The translations under genes and the position numbers were made by a program. A stretch of DNA of 64,000 nt from Faecalibacter bovis (lineage in GTDB: Bacteria; Bacteroidota; Bacteroidia; Flavobacteriales; Weeksellaceae): the NCBI RefSeq assembly GCF_017948305.1, contig NZ_CP072842.1, forward strand, positions 722,001-786,000. Direction: 5' to 3'. Under the pieces are notes generated by a model that was given only the letters and a program-made list of their open reading frames with translations, was not told the origin of the DNA and did no database searches. This document shows, in pieces, positions 1-9,455 of this stretch. The number at the start of each line of letters is the position of its first letter. Positions within the stretch are counted from its first letter, which is position 1.

Positions 1-2619
1 TGTTAAGCTATTGTCTGCTGTTCCGTGTGGGAAATAAGGGTGAAAACTTTGTTCGTCATAACCCGCAGGTCGACCTGGAGTTGAACCAAATTTCCATGAA
101 GAAACATCCAATAAACTGATACGAGATTGAGCTTCTTCAAAATCATCAATATAAGAAAATCCGCTTGTTGCTTTATTGATCCCCGGCATTAAATAAGCAC
201 CTTCCGCTTGGAAGTTGATATTAGAAACAGCGTCTGTTTTTACACCTGGAATTTTATTTGTTAAACGCGTTAATATTTCTGATTCAGAATTATATTGCGT
301 ATTTAATCCAAAAACTGTGTTATTTACAGGTTCAGAACCAAATTGTGTCTTTTGAGTAATTGGTCTTTCTTGGTAATTAATTACAGTTCCACCAACCATC
401 CATTTATCAGAAAAACGGTGTTCCACATTAACTCCCATGAAACGTTTCTTCTGTAAATTAAATGTTGATTGATTTTCTAAACTAATGTTAATTGCCGCAC
501 CAGAATTTTTTAATTGCTCGTTTAAGATTTTTACACGACCCAATTGATAATCTACCGTATAATCGACACCTTCTGTAAGTGAAACTCCATTGGCAGTAAC
601 TTTAACAGAACCTTGCGGAACGTTGAAAGCTCCTAACGGAATACCATCTCCTACGGTTCCTTTATAACGACCTTCTAAATGGTAACGATTAGCTAATTTT
701 TCAGCAGTTATTACATTTGGAAGTTTAGTATAAATTTCATTGAAAACTAAATCAGGATTTTGACCTTCTAATTTTCTGTTTAAGTAAGAACCAAAAGGTT
801 CAACAGAAGTAAAGATAATAGATCCGTGTTGTTGGTCTATTGTTAAACCTGGAAGGAAGTCAAACATTCCATCTCCAACAGCACCATTCGGATCATTACT
901 TGGTTGTCCATTCTGATTCAGACGGTCCATGTTTAAGACCTGAATTAATGGAGCATTATTCGTTACTGTATTTGGTAAATAGTTAATTGTACCCGAAGAA
1001 TTTTCAGAATTATCCTTGAATGTAACATTCATTGTGAAATCCTGAGAATCTAATCCGTATGCATTTAACGAATAAATATTTTTCATCATTAAATCCCACA
1101 TCGGAGATGCAAGATTTACTGCTGAATTTGGTTTGATTAATTTCGTGATTAACGTTTTATCAAACTCATCTGACATTTCCCCTACTTTATAAATTTTGGT
1201 AGGATCATCACTTAAAGTATATTGAAAAGAGATCGCTAATAAATCTTCACCATCAACTAAAGGAGAATTTAATGTAATATATCCTAATTGTGGATTGAAT
1301 GAATATTCGCTTGGATCTAACTTTCTTACATTTTCATTAACTAAATAATGTTCCCCGTCGCGGTAGGTTTCATTCCCTATTATTAAACCATTTAAGGCAG
1401 TTCTTGCAGTACTTAGATTACGAATATCTGCAATGTTTGAAACTGCATTATATGTTTGATCATTAGAAACATCTGGATAAGCATTTCCGTTATCTCCCAT
1501 ATCACGAACCGCGATAATCGAGCGTCTATTTTCTTGATTACCTCCAGAACGATCCACTTTCCAAACCTCCATACGAGTAATATTAATTTTACTATTAATC
1601 GTTGGATAATTTGCTAAAGCACGATCATATTTATCTCTAAAGTAATGACCTATAAAAAAGTGACGGTTGTATTCGTAGTTTTCAGCTGCAATTTTGAAGG
1701 TGCTCATTACACCACCACCTTGCACACTGATGTTACGCGCTTCTGAACGCTGTTCTGAAAAAACAGTTGTAACATTTGTACGTCCGAAACGCATATCGGC
1801 ACGAACCCCAAAAAGAGATTGTGCACCTGTTATTAATGAAGTACTTAATGGCATTGAAATATTACCCACTTCGATGTTTTGAAGAATGTCATCTTCGCCA
1901 CCGAATGGATCTAATTTATTACCTAAAGCTTTTCTCCATTGTAATTTCATCTGATTTTCGAATCCGAAACCAGCTTGTGTATCGTAGTTTACTTTTAATT
2001 GTAAATTTTCACCAACTTTTCCTAAAACACTTAACTGCATACGTTGTTGCAGATCCATTGTTAAAGTCTGGCGATTTTGTGGTAAAAGTAATGGATTATC
2101 AATTTTTTGTAAGTAAATACCCAAATCTAAATTCGCATATCCTTGTGGAATCAGTTTAATTTCTGATCCACCAAAAATTGTTTCAAAAGCTTTTGATTTC
2201 ACTTTGAAACTTGGTAAGATACTTCCTTCTTTTTGTTTTACCTGGTCACCAAATCTTTCCTCACGGTAGTATTGGTCGTTTGTACGAGATTTAGTTTGGA
2301 AATAAGATTTCATATCTTCATTCTGCACTAATTCTAAGTACTCTTTACGAGATAAAATAATGGGTTCACCTGCTTGCGTATTCCCAATTTTAGGTACAAT
2401 TGTATATTGCATAAAAATTGGATCATACGAAATATCATAAGTAATTTGGTTGTCTAAAAATAATCCTCCGGTTTGGTTGCGAATAGGAAATTTGATGGTA
2501 TCGTTTTCTGACTCTTGTCCATACGCAGTGCTTGCTACTCCTAAAGCAAATAGCAGACATAACGAGGCAATCGTAGAATTACGATGAGTATTAGACTTTC
2601 TCTTTCGATCTAATTTCAT
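1..2619 (-). CDS. sprA: SprA, type IX secretion outer-membrane translocon (N-terminal part; 3' end beyond window)
   Basis: SprA forms the very large outer-membrane channel through which type IX secretion cargo crosses. The reading frame is open on the minus strand from ATG at 2619 to the window edge, giving 873 residues of a protein that is usually about 2,300-2,400 long. It begins MKLDRKRKSN, then has a hydrophobic signal segment ending near AYGQ. It continues with typical SprA sequence such as NLDLGIYLQKIDNPLL, RMQLSVLGKVGENLQLK and MRFGRTNVTTVFSEQRSEAR. The start overlaps the ruvA stop by one base (TAATG), so both are probably co-transcribed; ruvA-sprA adjacency is familiar in Flavobacteriia. 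Two other proteins in the window (13060-17484 and 44570-46633) carry type IX sorting domains and would be cargo for this system. Confidence 0.95.
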   Translation of the reverse strand, partial: MKLDRKRKSNTHRNSTIASLCLLFALGVASTAYGQESENDTIKFPIRNQTGGLFLDNQITYDISYDPIFMQYTIVPKIGNTQAGEPIILSRKEYLELVQNEDMKSYFQTKSRTNDQYYREERFGDQVKQKEGSILPSFKVKSKAFETIFGGSEIKLIPQGYANLDLGIYLQKIDNPLLLPQNRQTLTMDLQQRMQLSVLGKVGENLQLKVNYDTQAGFGFENQMKLQWRKALGNKLDPFGGEDDILQNIEVGNISMPLSTSLITGAQSLFGVRADMRFGRTNVTTVFSEQRSEARNISVQGGGVMSTFKIAAENYEYNRHFFIGHYFRDKYDRALANYPTINSKINITRMEVWKVDRSGGNQENRRSIIAVRDMGDNGNAYPDVSNDQTYNAVSNIADIRNLSTARTALNGLIIGNETYRDGEHYLVNENVRKLDPSEYSFNPQLGYITLNSPLVDGEDLLAISFQYTLSDDPTKIYKVGEMSDEFDKTLITKLIKPNSAVNLASPMWDLMMKNIYSLNAYGLDSQDFTMNVTFKDNSENSSGTINYLPNTVTNNAPLIQVLNMDRLNQNGQPSNDPNGAVGDGMFDFLPGLTIDQQHGSIIFTSVEPFGSYLNRKLEGQNPDLVFNEIYTKLPNVITAEKLANRYHLEGRYKGTVGDGIPLGAFNVPQGSVKVTANGVSLTEGVDYTVDYQLGRVKILNEQLKNSGAAINISLENQSTFNLQKKRFMGVNVEHRFSDKWMVGGTVINYQERPITQKTQFGSEPVNNTVFGLNTQYNSESEILTRLTNKIPGVKTDAVSNINFQAEGAYLMPGINKATSGFSYIDDFEEAQSRISLLDVSSWKFGSTPGRPAGYDEQSFHPYFPHGTADNSLT

Positions 2620-3200
2620 TAAATTTTCTTCAAGGTTTCTTTAACTAAGAACTCAACATCAGCATCTGGATTCGATGCAATAATTTTTTCCATCACCTTT
2701 TCTGCTGATTTTTTAGGAATTCCTAAAACTTCTAAAGCAGATAACGCTTCATTCTTAGATTTATTTTTGTCTGGCCCTGAATTAACATTTAGAACGATTG
2801 TAGGATCTAATTTATCCTTCAAATCAATAATGATTCTTTGTGCAGTTTTTGCTCCAATACCTTTAACACTTTGCAGCATGCGTGCGTCATCAGTAGAAAT
2901 AGCAGTTGCAATTTCTTGAGTAGATAAAGTAGAAATCATCATCATTCCAGATGCTGGACCAACTCCATTGACGCTAATAAGTTTTAAAAAGATTTCACGT
3001 TCTGATTTTGTGGCAAAACCATATAATAAATGTGCATCTTCTCTTACGATCAAGTGAGTAAAAATTGTGACTAATTCTTCATGTTCTAATGCAGAATATG
3101 TGTTTAATGAAATATTAACCCAATAGCCAACTCCATTACAATCTATCACAGCACTAGTAGGATATATTTCTACTAATTTCCCTTTTAATTGTGTTATCAT
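2619..3200 (-). CDS. ruvA: Holliday junction branch migration protein RuvA
   Basis: RuvA binds four-way DNA junctions and loads the RuvB motor during recombinational repair. At 193 residues it has the usual length. The N-terminal OB fold begins MITQLKGKLVEIYPT. Two helix-hairpin-helix motifs are visible, VNGVGPASG near residue 78 and VKGIGAKTAQRI near residue 113. A short C-terminal domain III (about 145-193) contacts RuvB. It is first of the pair ruvA-sprA, and a TATTTTTG promoter element lies about 44 bases upstream. ruvB and ruvC are not adjacent. Confidence 0.97.
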   Translation of the reverse strand: MITQLKGKLVEIYPTSAVIDCNGVGYWVNISLNTYSALEHEELVTIFTHLIVREDAHLLYGFATKSEREIFLKLISVNGVGPASGMMMISTLSTQEIATAISTDDARMLQSVKGIGAKTAQRIIIDLKDKLDPTIVLNVNSGPDKNKSKNEALSALEVLGIPKKSAEKVMEKIIASNPDADVEFLVKETLKKI

Positions 3201-3225
3201 CTCAGTGTAGTATATTCTTAGTTAG

Positions 3226-3251
3226 GTTGTATAACAACAATGTCAAAAATA
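3226..3251 (-). promoter_or_regulatory. ruvA promoter with a 13-bp palindrome in the leader
   Basis: A Bacteroidetes-type -7 element TATTTTTG reads leftward at 3251-3244. Between it and the ruvA ATG lies a 5-3-5 palindrome, GTTGTATAACAAC, at 3226-3238. No good -33 TTG was found at standard spacing, so the call rests on the -7 match and position. The palindrome could be an operator or chance. Confidence 0.4.
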
Positions 3252-3296
3252 CAATTTATTTGATGATAATAAATCTTTTTTAAAATTTTTGAAGAA

Positions 3297-4013
3297 TTAC
3301 ATCGAATGATCTTCCATTCCATTTAGTTTTAAAGCTTCTGGATTGGGAGAGATGAAAGGAATGTTTAATTCTAGTCCTCGTAGTATAAACAGGACTCCTA
3401 ATATTATTGTAATGATAGGAAGTAATTTTAGAATTGTTTCCCTTTGTTTTACTGATAAAAAATTACCAAATAAAACTGTAGCAAACATTAAAGGTAAAGT
3501 CCCGATTCCAAAAAAGAACATAAACGATGCACTTTTGGCAATAGATCCCATAGCAATTGCTGCTGTTAATGTTGCATAAACCGAACCACAAGGTAATAAT
3601 CCGTTAAGAATTCCGATTGTAAATAAAGATGATGAATCTTTTTTGATAAGGTATTTTCCTAACAACATTTTTACTTTCAACATTATTTTATTGATCGGTT
3701 TGAATGATGTTGCTCCTTCTTCGTAAAATTTAGGAATCATGACTAATATAATCATCATAATACCGATTGCAATACTTAGATAATTTTGTAATCCTGCGAA
3801 CGAAAATGATTGTCCAATTACACCTAAAAGAGCTCCAAGAATTGTGTAAGTCGTAATACGACCAAATTGATAAGTAAGGTTTCTTAGTGAAAATTTAAGT
3901 TTATTTTCAGCATTCAAACCAAGAGATAAAGCAATAGGACCACACATCCCTACGCAGTGTAGAGATGATGTAAGTCCTATTGTAAGTGCTAGTAATATTA
4001 TTGTGAAATCCAC
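3297..4013 (-). CDS. SafE/TauE-like membrane protein of the cbb3 oxidase locus
   Basis: A 238-residue polytopic membrane protein with about six transmembrane helices. It belongs to the family annotated as sulfite exporter TauE/SafE or cytochrome biogenesis-like protein. It carries the cysteine motifs LHCVGMCGP near residue 19 and LLPCGSVY near residue 140, as in metal or thiol transport proteins of this group. Genes of this family regularly end cco clusters in Bacteroidetes, and a role in copper handling or oxidase assembly is inferred. The start is GTG at 4013, overlapping the ccoH stop by 16 bases, which indicates translational coupling. Confidence 0.8.
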   Translation of the reverse strand: MDFTIILLALTIGLTSSLHCVGMCGPIALSLGLNAENKLKFSLRNLTYQFGRITTYTILGALLGVIGQSFSFAGLQNYLSIAIGIMMIILVMIPKFYEEGATSFKPINKIMLKVKMLLGKYLIKKDSSSLFTIGILNGLLPCGSVYATLTAAIAMGSIAKSASFMFFFGIGTLPLMFATVLFGNFLSVKQRETILKLLPIITIILGVLFILRGLELNIPFISPNPEALKLNGMEDHSM

Positions 4014-4441
4014 TGTACGGATTTTTTAACCAAGTACTCTTTATTTTCGCTTTTCCACTTTAAGAATAATTCGTATTCGCCATCTTTTAATTTGATTGAT
4101 GGAACTAACATTTTATTATTTCCATCCAATTTTAATGGTAAACGAACATCGTCTAATTCGTTGTTATTTCTCATTAAGTATAACTCACCTTCAGTTGGGG
4201 TAATTCCATCAGGAAAAGATAGAATCATACCATTAGCTTGTGAATTTAACACTGGTTTCTCTGTAAGCGTATTCGCTCTTTTTTCAGCATCAATCTCATT
4301 TTGGAAAGTCAATTCCTTTTCATAATAATCCTCCGTAACCATTGCATGACCAGAATCGTTCGCTGTGAACAATAATGTTAAGATGAATATCATAAAACAT
4401 CCTAATGCAATCGCTATATAATGACCCCAATTTAATTTCAT
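3998..4441 (-). CDS. ccoH: FixH/CcoH family cbb3 oxidase assembly protein
   Basis: A 147-residue protein with one N-terminal membrane helix (residues about 7-27), followed by the typical FixH stretch MVTEDYYEKELTFQNEID and a periplasmic beta domain. CcoH helps assemble the cbb3 cytochrome oxidase, probably at the CcoP stage. It lies seven bases after ccoG and overlaps the SafE-like gene, so these three form one unit. Family assignment is firm from the helix plus the EDYYEKE motif; the exact assembly role follows from known CcoH proteins. Confidence 0.88.
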   Translation of the reverse strand: MKLNWGHYIAIALGCFMIFILTLLFTANDSGHAMVTEDYYEKELTFQNEIDAEKRANTLTEKPVLNSQANGMILSFPDGITPTEGELYLMRNNNELDDVRLPLKLDGNNKMLVPSIKLKDGEYELFLKWKSENKEYLVKKSVQWISQ

Positions 4442-4448
4442 ACTTTAA

Positions 4449-5927
4449 TTATTTATATGGTGATGAGAAACTAGTTTCGTATTTATCTATCACTTTTCCG
4501 TTTTGATCAACTAAACCAATTACAATTAATTCTTTGTAAGATTTAACTTCACTTTGTGGAATTTTTAAATAGAATTTACCTTGAATAATTTCTCCTTTAT
4601 TTAATGGTAAATTATTATCACCTACATACATTTCAACAACAGAATTTTTGTGTGATAATAATTGAATTTTTACCAATTGATCTTCATTTGTCTTATTATA
4701 GAATGTGTATTCTAATTGATTTATGTAATAAGTTCCTTCAGTCGTATAACTCGTTCCTGGAACTTTTAAGTATTTAGACTCCACTAAAGATCTATTAAAT
4801 AAGAATGCAGACATCACCCCAATTAATAAAACTAAAGCAACTGTATAAGCAGCTAATCGCTTAGTGAATTTAAATTTTTCACCTTTCTTGATATTATCTT
4901 CAGATGCATATCGAATTAATCCTGTAGGTAAACCTACTTTTAACATTACATCATCACAAGCATCAATACAAGCAGTACAGTTAACACATTCTAATTGGAT
5001 TCCATCACGAATATCAATTCCCGTAGGACAAACTGCAACACACTGACCACAATCAATACAATCTCCTTTACCTGCGGCTTTACGATCTTCGTTCTTTTTA
5101 TATTTTGAACGACCATTCGTACCTTCTCCACGTTTAAAATCGTAAGTTACGTTGATTGTTTGTGAATCAATTAAAACTCCTTGAAAACGTCCATAAGGAC
5201 AAACTAATGTACAAGCTTGCTCGCGGAACCATGCAAATACAAAATAGAATAATACTGTAAAAAAGATTAATCCAAAAAATGTACTTAGGTTTTCAACTGG
5301 CCCTTCCATTATCAAATTAATTAATGCTTCTTTACCTACGATATAAGCTAAGAAAACATTAGAAATTATGAATGAAATAACCGCAAATATTGTCCATTTT
5401 AAAAGTTTCTTTCTGATTTTTTCTTCATCCCATTCTTGTTTATCCAAACGCATTTGCTTTGCACGATCACCTTCTATCGCGTATTCAATGCGACGGAAAA
5501 CCATCTCTAAGAAGATTGTTTGTGGACACACCCATCCGCAGAAAAGTCGTCCATATGCCATTGTAAATAGAATAATAAAAATGACTGTAGTAATCATTCC
5601 GATTGCTAGTAAAAAGAAATCAGATGTAAAGAATGGAAAACCTAAGATTACAAATTCTCTACTAATAATGTCAAACTTAAATAACGGGTTTCCGTTCGGT
5701 AATGTAATAAAAGGAGTAATAAACAATATTGCTAATAATACATAACTAACATATTGCCGCTTCGTTGTATAATTTCCACTTGGCTTTTTAGGATAAACCC
5801 ATTTACGTTTACCCGACTTCTCCATCGTACCTATTGAATTACGAACTTCATCGTTCATTTGACTTACTTCGTCAAAATGCTCGTCTAATTTAAATTCTTG
5901 CTTATTATCTGAATTTGAAATACTCAT
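4449..5927 (-). CDS. ccoG: CcoG, cbb3 oxidase accessory 4Fe-4S protein
   Basis: CcoG (FixG/RdxA) is an inner-membrane ferredoxin-like protein that reduces Cu(II) for insertion into the cbb3 oxidase. The 492-residue product has an N-terminal cytoplasmic segment, several membrane helices (about residues 80-230), and the motif FCGWVCPQTIFLEMVFRR. Two 4Fe-4S clusters are marked by Cys290, Cys293, Cys296, Cys300 and Cys314, Cys317, Cys320, Cys324. A C-terminal Ig-like periplasmic domain follows one more helix. It starts a small operon (ccoG-ccoH-SafE-like), separated from ccoP by a strong terminator. Confidence 0.96.
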   Translation of the reverse strand: MSISNSDNKQEFKLDEHFDEVSQMNDEVRNSIGTMEKSGKRKWVYPKKPSGNYTTKRQYVSYVLLAILFITPFITLPNGNPLFKFDIISREFVILGFPFFTSDFFLLAIGMITTVIFIILFTMAYGRLFCGWVCPQTIFLEMVFRRIEYAIEGDRAKQMRLDKQEWDEEKIRKKLLKWTIFAVISFIISNVFLAYIVGKEALINLIMEGPVENLSTFFGLIFFTVLFYFVFAWFREQACTLVCPYGRFQGVLIDSQTINVTYDFKRGEGTNGRSKYKKNEDRKAAGKGDCIDCGQCVAVCPTGIDIRDGIQLECVNCTACIDACDDVMLKVGLPTGLIRYASEDNIKKGEKFKFTKRLAAYTVALVLLIGVMSAFLFNRSLVESKYLKVPGTSYTTEGTYYINQLEYTFYNKTNEDQLVKIQLLSHKNSVVEMYVGDNNLPLNKGEIIQGKFYLKIPQSEVKSYKELIVIGLVDQNGKVIDKYETSFSSPYK

Positions 5928-5949
5928 CTTGATACTATTTATATCTATA

Positions 5950-5957
5950 CAAATTTA
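5950..5957 (-). promoter_or_regulatory. ccoG promoter -7 element
   Basis: The minus strand reads TAAATTTG, matching the Bacteroidetes TAnnTTTG -7 consensus, 23 bases before the ccoG ATG and just after the ccoP terminator. No clear -33 TTG was found at the usual spacing, because the terminator stem occupies that place. Confidence 0.5.
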
Positions 5958-5962
5958 CAATT

Positions 5963-5999
5963 AAAAAAAGAAAGAGAGCTTATTTATAAGCTCTCTTTC
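5963..5999 (-). terminator. Rho-independent terminator after ccoP
   Basis: A perfect 14-bp inverted repeat, GAAAGAGAGCTTAT and its complement, separated by TT, spans 5970-5999. On the minus strand it is followed by a run of seven T (5969-5963). It separates the ccoS-ccoNO-ccoQ-ccoP unit from ccoG-ccoH. Confidence 0.93.
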
Positions 6000-6028
6000 T
6001 TAATGATATATGTCTGTAAAACACATTA

Positions 6029-6976
6029 TTATTTTTGTTTCCACGCTTCTACAACATCCCCTTGAGGTGCAGCAGCTCCATCAGCTTCAGTTAAAGTTTT
6101 TTCAACTTGGTTGATGTGGTAAACGTAAGATGCAACTTTTTCAATTGCTAACCCTGATAATTCTTTTCTTTGTCCGAAAGCTCTCATCTGAGGGTTGTGA
6201 GGTGCTCCATCATAAACGATAGCGTAGATGTTTAAGAATAAATCTTCGTTCTCGTGATTAATCCAAGAATCATCTGTTAAGTTAGGACCAATACCTCCTT
6301 TACCAGCGTCTAAGTGACATTGAGTACAGTTTTGTGTAAAGATTTTCTTTCCTTCCTCAACGATTGCAGGATCGTTAGATTTGTTTACAGCTCCTTCAAT
6401 TGTAATATCGTTAGCTTCAGCCCATTTAGCATCTCTTTCGTCTAAAATGGCCATTTCCTCTACATATTCTACATCCGAATCAGCAAAATCAGTAAATGTA
6501 TATGCTAACATGTATGTAATACAGAAAACAATTCCAAAGTAGAATAAAGATAACCACCATTGTGGTAAAGCATTATCTAACTCTTTAATACCATCAAAAC
6601 CGTGATCGATGATGATCGCTTCTTCTTCTTCAGCAGATTGCTTTTTAGAAGCTGAACTGAATAATCTTGTAAAGTATCCAATTTTAGATTCTGCTAAATA
6701 TTCAGCTTGTTCTTCTGCTGATAATTTTTTGAACTTTTGAGTTTCTACAACTTTGTTTAATGCATTAATAATTAATAACATCACTAAAGCGATAGCTACT
6801 ACAGCCCAAACGATTCCTTCTTTAACAACAGCTCCTAAGTGAGTAATTAAGTTGTTAACCATTCCTTTAAATCCTGGTTCTGCAACAGTTTCTACTGGTG
6901 TAACCATTGTGAATGCTAAAATGATAGCAAACATTGTTAAAGGAATAAATATATAAGCTGGGGTACGTTGTCTCAT
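6029..6976 (-). CDS. ccoP: cbb3 oxidase subunit CcoP, single-haem form
   Basis: CcoP is the c-type cytochrome subunit that passes electrons into the cbb3 oxidase. This 315-residue version has three predicted helices (about residues 8-30, 55-75 and 140-165), then one periplasmic cytochrome c domain with the single haem site NCTQCHLDAGKGG and an axial Met in NPQMRAFG. Proteobacterial CcoP has two CxxCH sites and one helix; the one-haem form with an extra N-terminal membrane part is the type seen in Bacteroidetes. It overlaps ccoQ by four bases and is the last gene of the oxidase operon. Confidence 0.93.
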   Translation of the reverse strand: MRQRTPAYIFIPLTMFAIILAFTMVTPVETVAEPGFKGMVNNLITHLGAVVKEGIVWAVVAIALVMLLIINALNKVVETQKFKKLSAEEQAEYLAESKIGYFTRLFSSASKKQSAEEEEAIIIDHGFDGIKELDNALPQWWLSLFYFGIVFCITYMLAYTFTDFADSDVEYVEEMAILDERDAKWAEANDITIEGAVNKSNDPAIVEEGKKIFTQNCTQCHLDAGKGGIGPNLTDDSWINHENEDLFLNIYAIVYDGAPHNPQMRAFGQRKELSGLAIEKVASYVYHINQVEKTLTEADGAAAPQGDVVEAWKQK

Positions 6977-7179
6977 TTTATAGTATTTTTTTCGTTTGTC
7001 TCTTCTTCTGATTCCAAATCTAATGGTGCTTGTTCATAGTTCTTGTAGTAACCTTTTGGTTTCGTCCAAACGATGTAGAATAAACCTACAAAGAAAAGAA
7101 TGAAAGCCAAAAGGATTAAAGTTTGATACAAACTTGCATTATCATAATCAGAGAAAAACTCCTTATAATATTTTAACAT
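6973..7179 (-). CDS. ccoQ: cbb3 oxidase subunit CcoQ
   Basis: A 68-residue protein with one membrane helix (about residues 19-39) ending in FYIVWTKPKGYYKNYEQAPL, and an acidic cytoplasmic tail. Small size, single helix and position between ccoNO and ccoP identify CcoQ, which stabilises the oxidase complex. It overlaps ccoP by four bases and ccoNO by one base, consistent with coupled translation. Confidence 0.9.
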   Translation of the reverse strand: MLKYYKEFFSDYDNASLYQTLILLAFILFFVGLFYIVWTKPKGYYKNYEQAPLDLESEEETNEKNTIK

Positions 7180-9455
7180 TAATTACTAGCTGTTTCAATT
7201 TGATCTGCACTGATGTCAGTTCCTAAACGTTGTAAGTAAGCGATTAAAGCTGTAATCTCACGTTTGTGTAATGGAACAAATTCGTTACCAGCAGCTTTTG
7301 CTTCTTTCTCTTTATTAGCCCATAATTCTTTTAAATCTGGTGCATCTTTAAAGATACTTGCTTCAATTGCTAACGCTTGACGATCCATAGAAACTCTCAT
7401 ACTATCAAAATCTTCTTGCTCGTAAGGAACTCCTAAAGTAACCATTGCTTTCATTTTATCCTTAGTTAAAGACTCGTCTAAAGTATTTTCAACTAACCAA
7501 GGGTAACGTGGCATGATTGATCCATCAGATGTTTCACGTGGATTCCACATGTGCTTATAGTGCCATGCATCAGGATTTTTACCTCCTTCACGATGTAAAT
7601 CTGGACCTGTACGTTTAGATCCCCATAAGAACGGGTGATCGTAAACAAATTCTCCAGCTTTAGAGTATTCACCGTATCGTTTTACCTCGTCACGGAATGG
7701 ACGAATCATTTGTGTATGACAAGCATTACATCCTTCACGAATATATAAATCACGTCCTTCTAACTCTAATGCTGTATAAGGTTTAACATTTGCAATAGTT
7801 GGAATGTTTGATTTTACAGTTAACGTTGGAACGATTTCTACTAAACCTCCGACAGCTAAAGTTAAAACTGAACCTACAGTTAAAACAATAGGCATACGCT
7901 CAATCCAAGTGTGAACAGTTTCACCTTCAGCACGAGCTGCAGATTTAGGAGCTAACGCAGGAGCTGAAACTTCTTCGTTACTAACGAATGATCCTTGTTT
8001 AACAGTTTTAATAACATTGATAATCATCAAGATTGCTCCTGTTAAATATAATGTACCACCAAAAGCACGTAATGGATATAACCATTGTTTTAAGATCGTA
8101 ACAGTTTGTAAGAAGTTACCGTACTCTAATGTACCATCTTCTGCAAATTGTTTCCACATCAAACCTTGTGTCCAACCTGCAACATACATTGGGATAACCC
8201 AAAATAAAATACCAAAAGTACCAATCCAGAAGTGTGCATTAGCTAATTTGATAGAAGCTAATCTTGTATTAAATAATTTAGGTATTAAGTAGTAAACTAC
8301 ACCAAATGCCATAAATCCGTTCCATCCTAATGTACCAACGTGTACGTGGGCAGGAACCCAGTCAGTAAAGTGACCGATTTTATTTAATGTTTTTGTAGCT
8401 AATAAAGGCCCTTCGAACGTAGCCATACCATAACATGTTAATGCTACTACGAAGAATTTTAAGATAGGATTTTCTCTAACTTTATCCCATGAACCACGTA
8501 ATGTTAATAATCCATTTAACATACCTCCCCAAGATGGAGCGATTAACATGATTGAGAATCCTGTTCCTAAAGCTTGTGCCCAACCTGGTAACGCAGTGTA
8601 TAATAAGTGGTGTGGACCTGCCCAGATGTAAATGAAAATTAATGACCAGAAGTGGATAATAGATAACTTGTACGAGAATACAGGTCTGTTAGCCGCTTTG
8701 GGTACAAAGTAGTACATTAAACCTAAGATTGGTGTTGTTAAGAAAAATGCAACAGCATTATGTCCGTACCACCATTGTACTAAGGCATCTTGTACACCTG
8801 AATAAATTGAATAAGATTTTGGTGCTAATGGGTTGAATGACACAGGTAATTCTAAGTTGTTGAATACGTGTAACATTGTAATACCAGCCCAAGTACCGAT
8901 AAAGAACCAAATCGCTACGTATAAGTGACGTACACGACGGTTTGCAATAGTTAAGAACATTTGAACACCAAATAGTACCCAAACTAATGCGATTAAAATG
9001 TCAATTGGCCATTCGTGTTCAGCATACTCTTTTGAAGTATTGTACCCTAACGTGAATGTAACAAAAGACGCTACAATAAATAATTGCCATCCCCAGAAAA
9101 TTGTCCAGCTCATTACATCACTGTACATTCTAGTTTTTAACAATCTTTGGATTGAATAGTACGCTCCACTGAAGAAACTGTTACCAACGAAAGCGAAAAT
9201 TGCTAACGTAGTATGAATCATACGAAGCCTACCAAATCCTAATTTCCCTTGAGAGTCTACAAGACCTTGAATTCCTGCCCCAGATCCACTAACCGTTGGA
9301 TCATCTGTACCAAAAAGAACTTCTGGTAAAGTTGGGAAGAAAAGCAAAGTTGCTACTAAAACTCCATAGAAAAATGCCATAACTGCCCAAAACAATGTGG
9401 CATAAACGAAATACTTTACGATCTTATTGTCGTAACTAAAAGTCTGCATTTGCAT
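7179..9455 (-). CDS. ccoNO: Fused cbb3 oxidase catalytic subunits CcoN-CcoO
   Basis: A single 758-residue chain joins CcoN (residues about 1-500), the haem b/b3-CuB oxygen-reducing subunit, to CcoO (about 525-758), the membrane-anchored monohaem cytochrome c. In CcoN the histidine-bearing segments QWWYGHNAVAFFL, WAGPHHLLYT and VPAHVHVGTLGWNG are visible. In CcoO the haem motif GCNACHTQMIRPFRDE and PRYPWLVE are present. In proteobacteria these are two genes; the fusion is characteristic of Bacteroidetes. The enzyme reduces O2 to water with high affinity under microaerobic conditions. It overlaps the ccoS stop and ccoQ start by one base each. Confidence 0.97.
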   Translation of the reverse strand: MQMQTFSYDNKIVKYFVYATLFWAVMAFFYGVLVATLLFFPTLPEVLFGTDDPTVSGSGAGIQGLVDSQGKLGFGRLRMIHTTLAIFAFVGNSFFSGAYYSIQRLLKTRMYSDVMSWTIFWGWQLFIVASFVTFTLGYNTSKEYAEHEWPIDILIALVWVLFGVQMFLTIANRRVRHLYVAIWFFIGTWAGITMLHVFNNLELPVSFNPLAPKSYSIYSGVQDALVQWWYGHNAVAFFLTTPILGLMYYFVPKAANRPVFSYKLSIIHFWSLIFIYIWAGPHHLLYTALPGWAQALGTGFSIMLIAPSWGGMLNGLLTLRGSWDKVRENPILKFFVVALTCYGMATFEGPLLATKTLNKIGHFTDWVPAHVHVGTLGWNGFMAFGVVYYLIPKLFNTRLASIKLANAHFWIGTFGILFWVIPMYVAGWTQGLMWKQFAEDGTLEYGNFLQTVTILKQWLYPLRAFGGTLYLTGAILMIINVIKTVKQGSFVSNEEVSAPALAPKSAARAEGETVHTWIERMPIVLTVGSVLTLAVGGLVEIVPTLTVKSNIPTIANVKPYTALELEGRDLYIREGCNACHTQMIRPFRDEVKRYGEYSKAGEFVYDHPFLWGSKRTGPDLHREGGKNPDAWHYKHMWNPRETSDGSIMPRYPWLVENTLDESLTKDKMKAMVTLGVPYEQEDFDSMRVSMDRQALAIEASIFKDAPDLKELWANKEKEAKAAGNEFVPLHKREITALIAYLQRLGTDISADQIETASN

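Noticed and set aside
1694-2159. Plus-strand open frames inside the sprA region
   Set aside because: They are antisense to a continuous, well-matching SprA reading frame and show no recognisable protein pattern.
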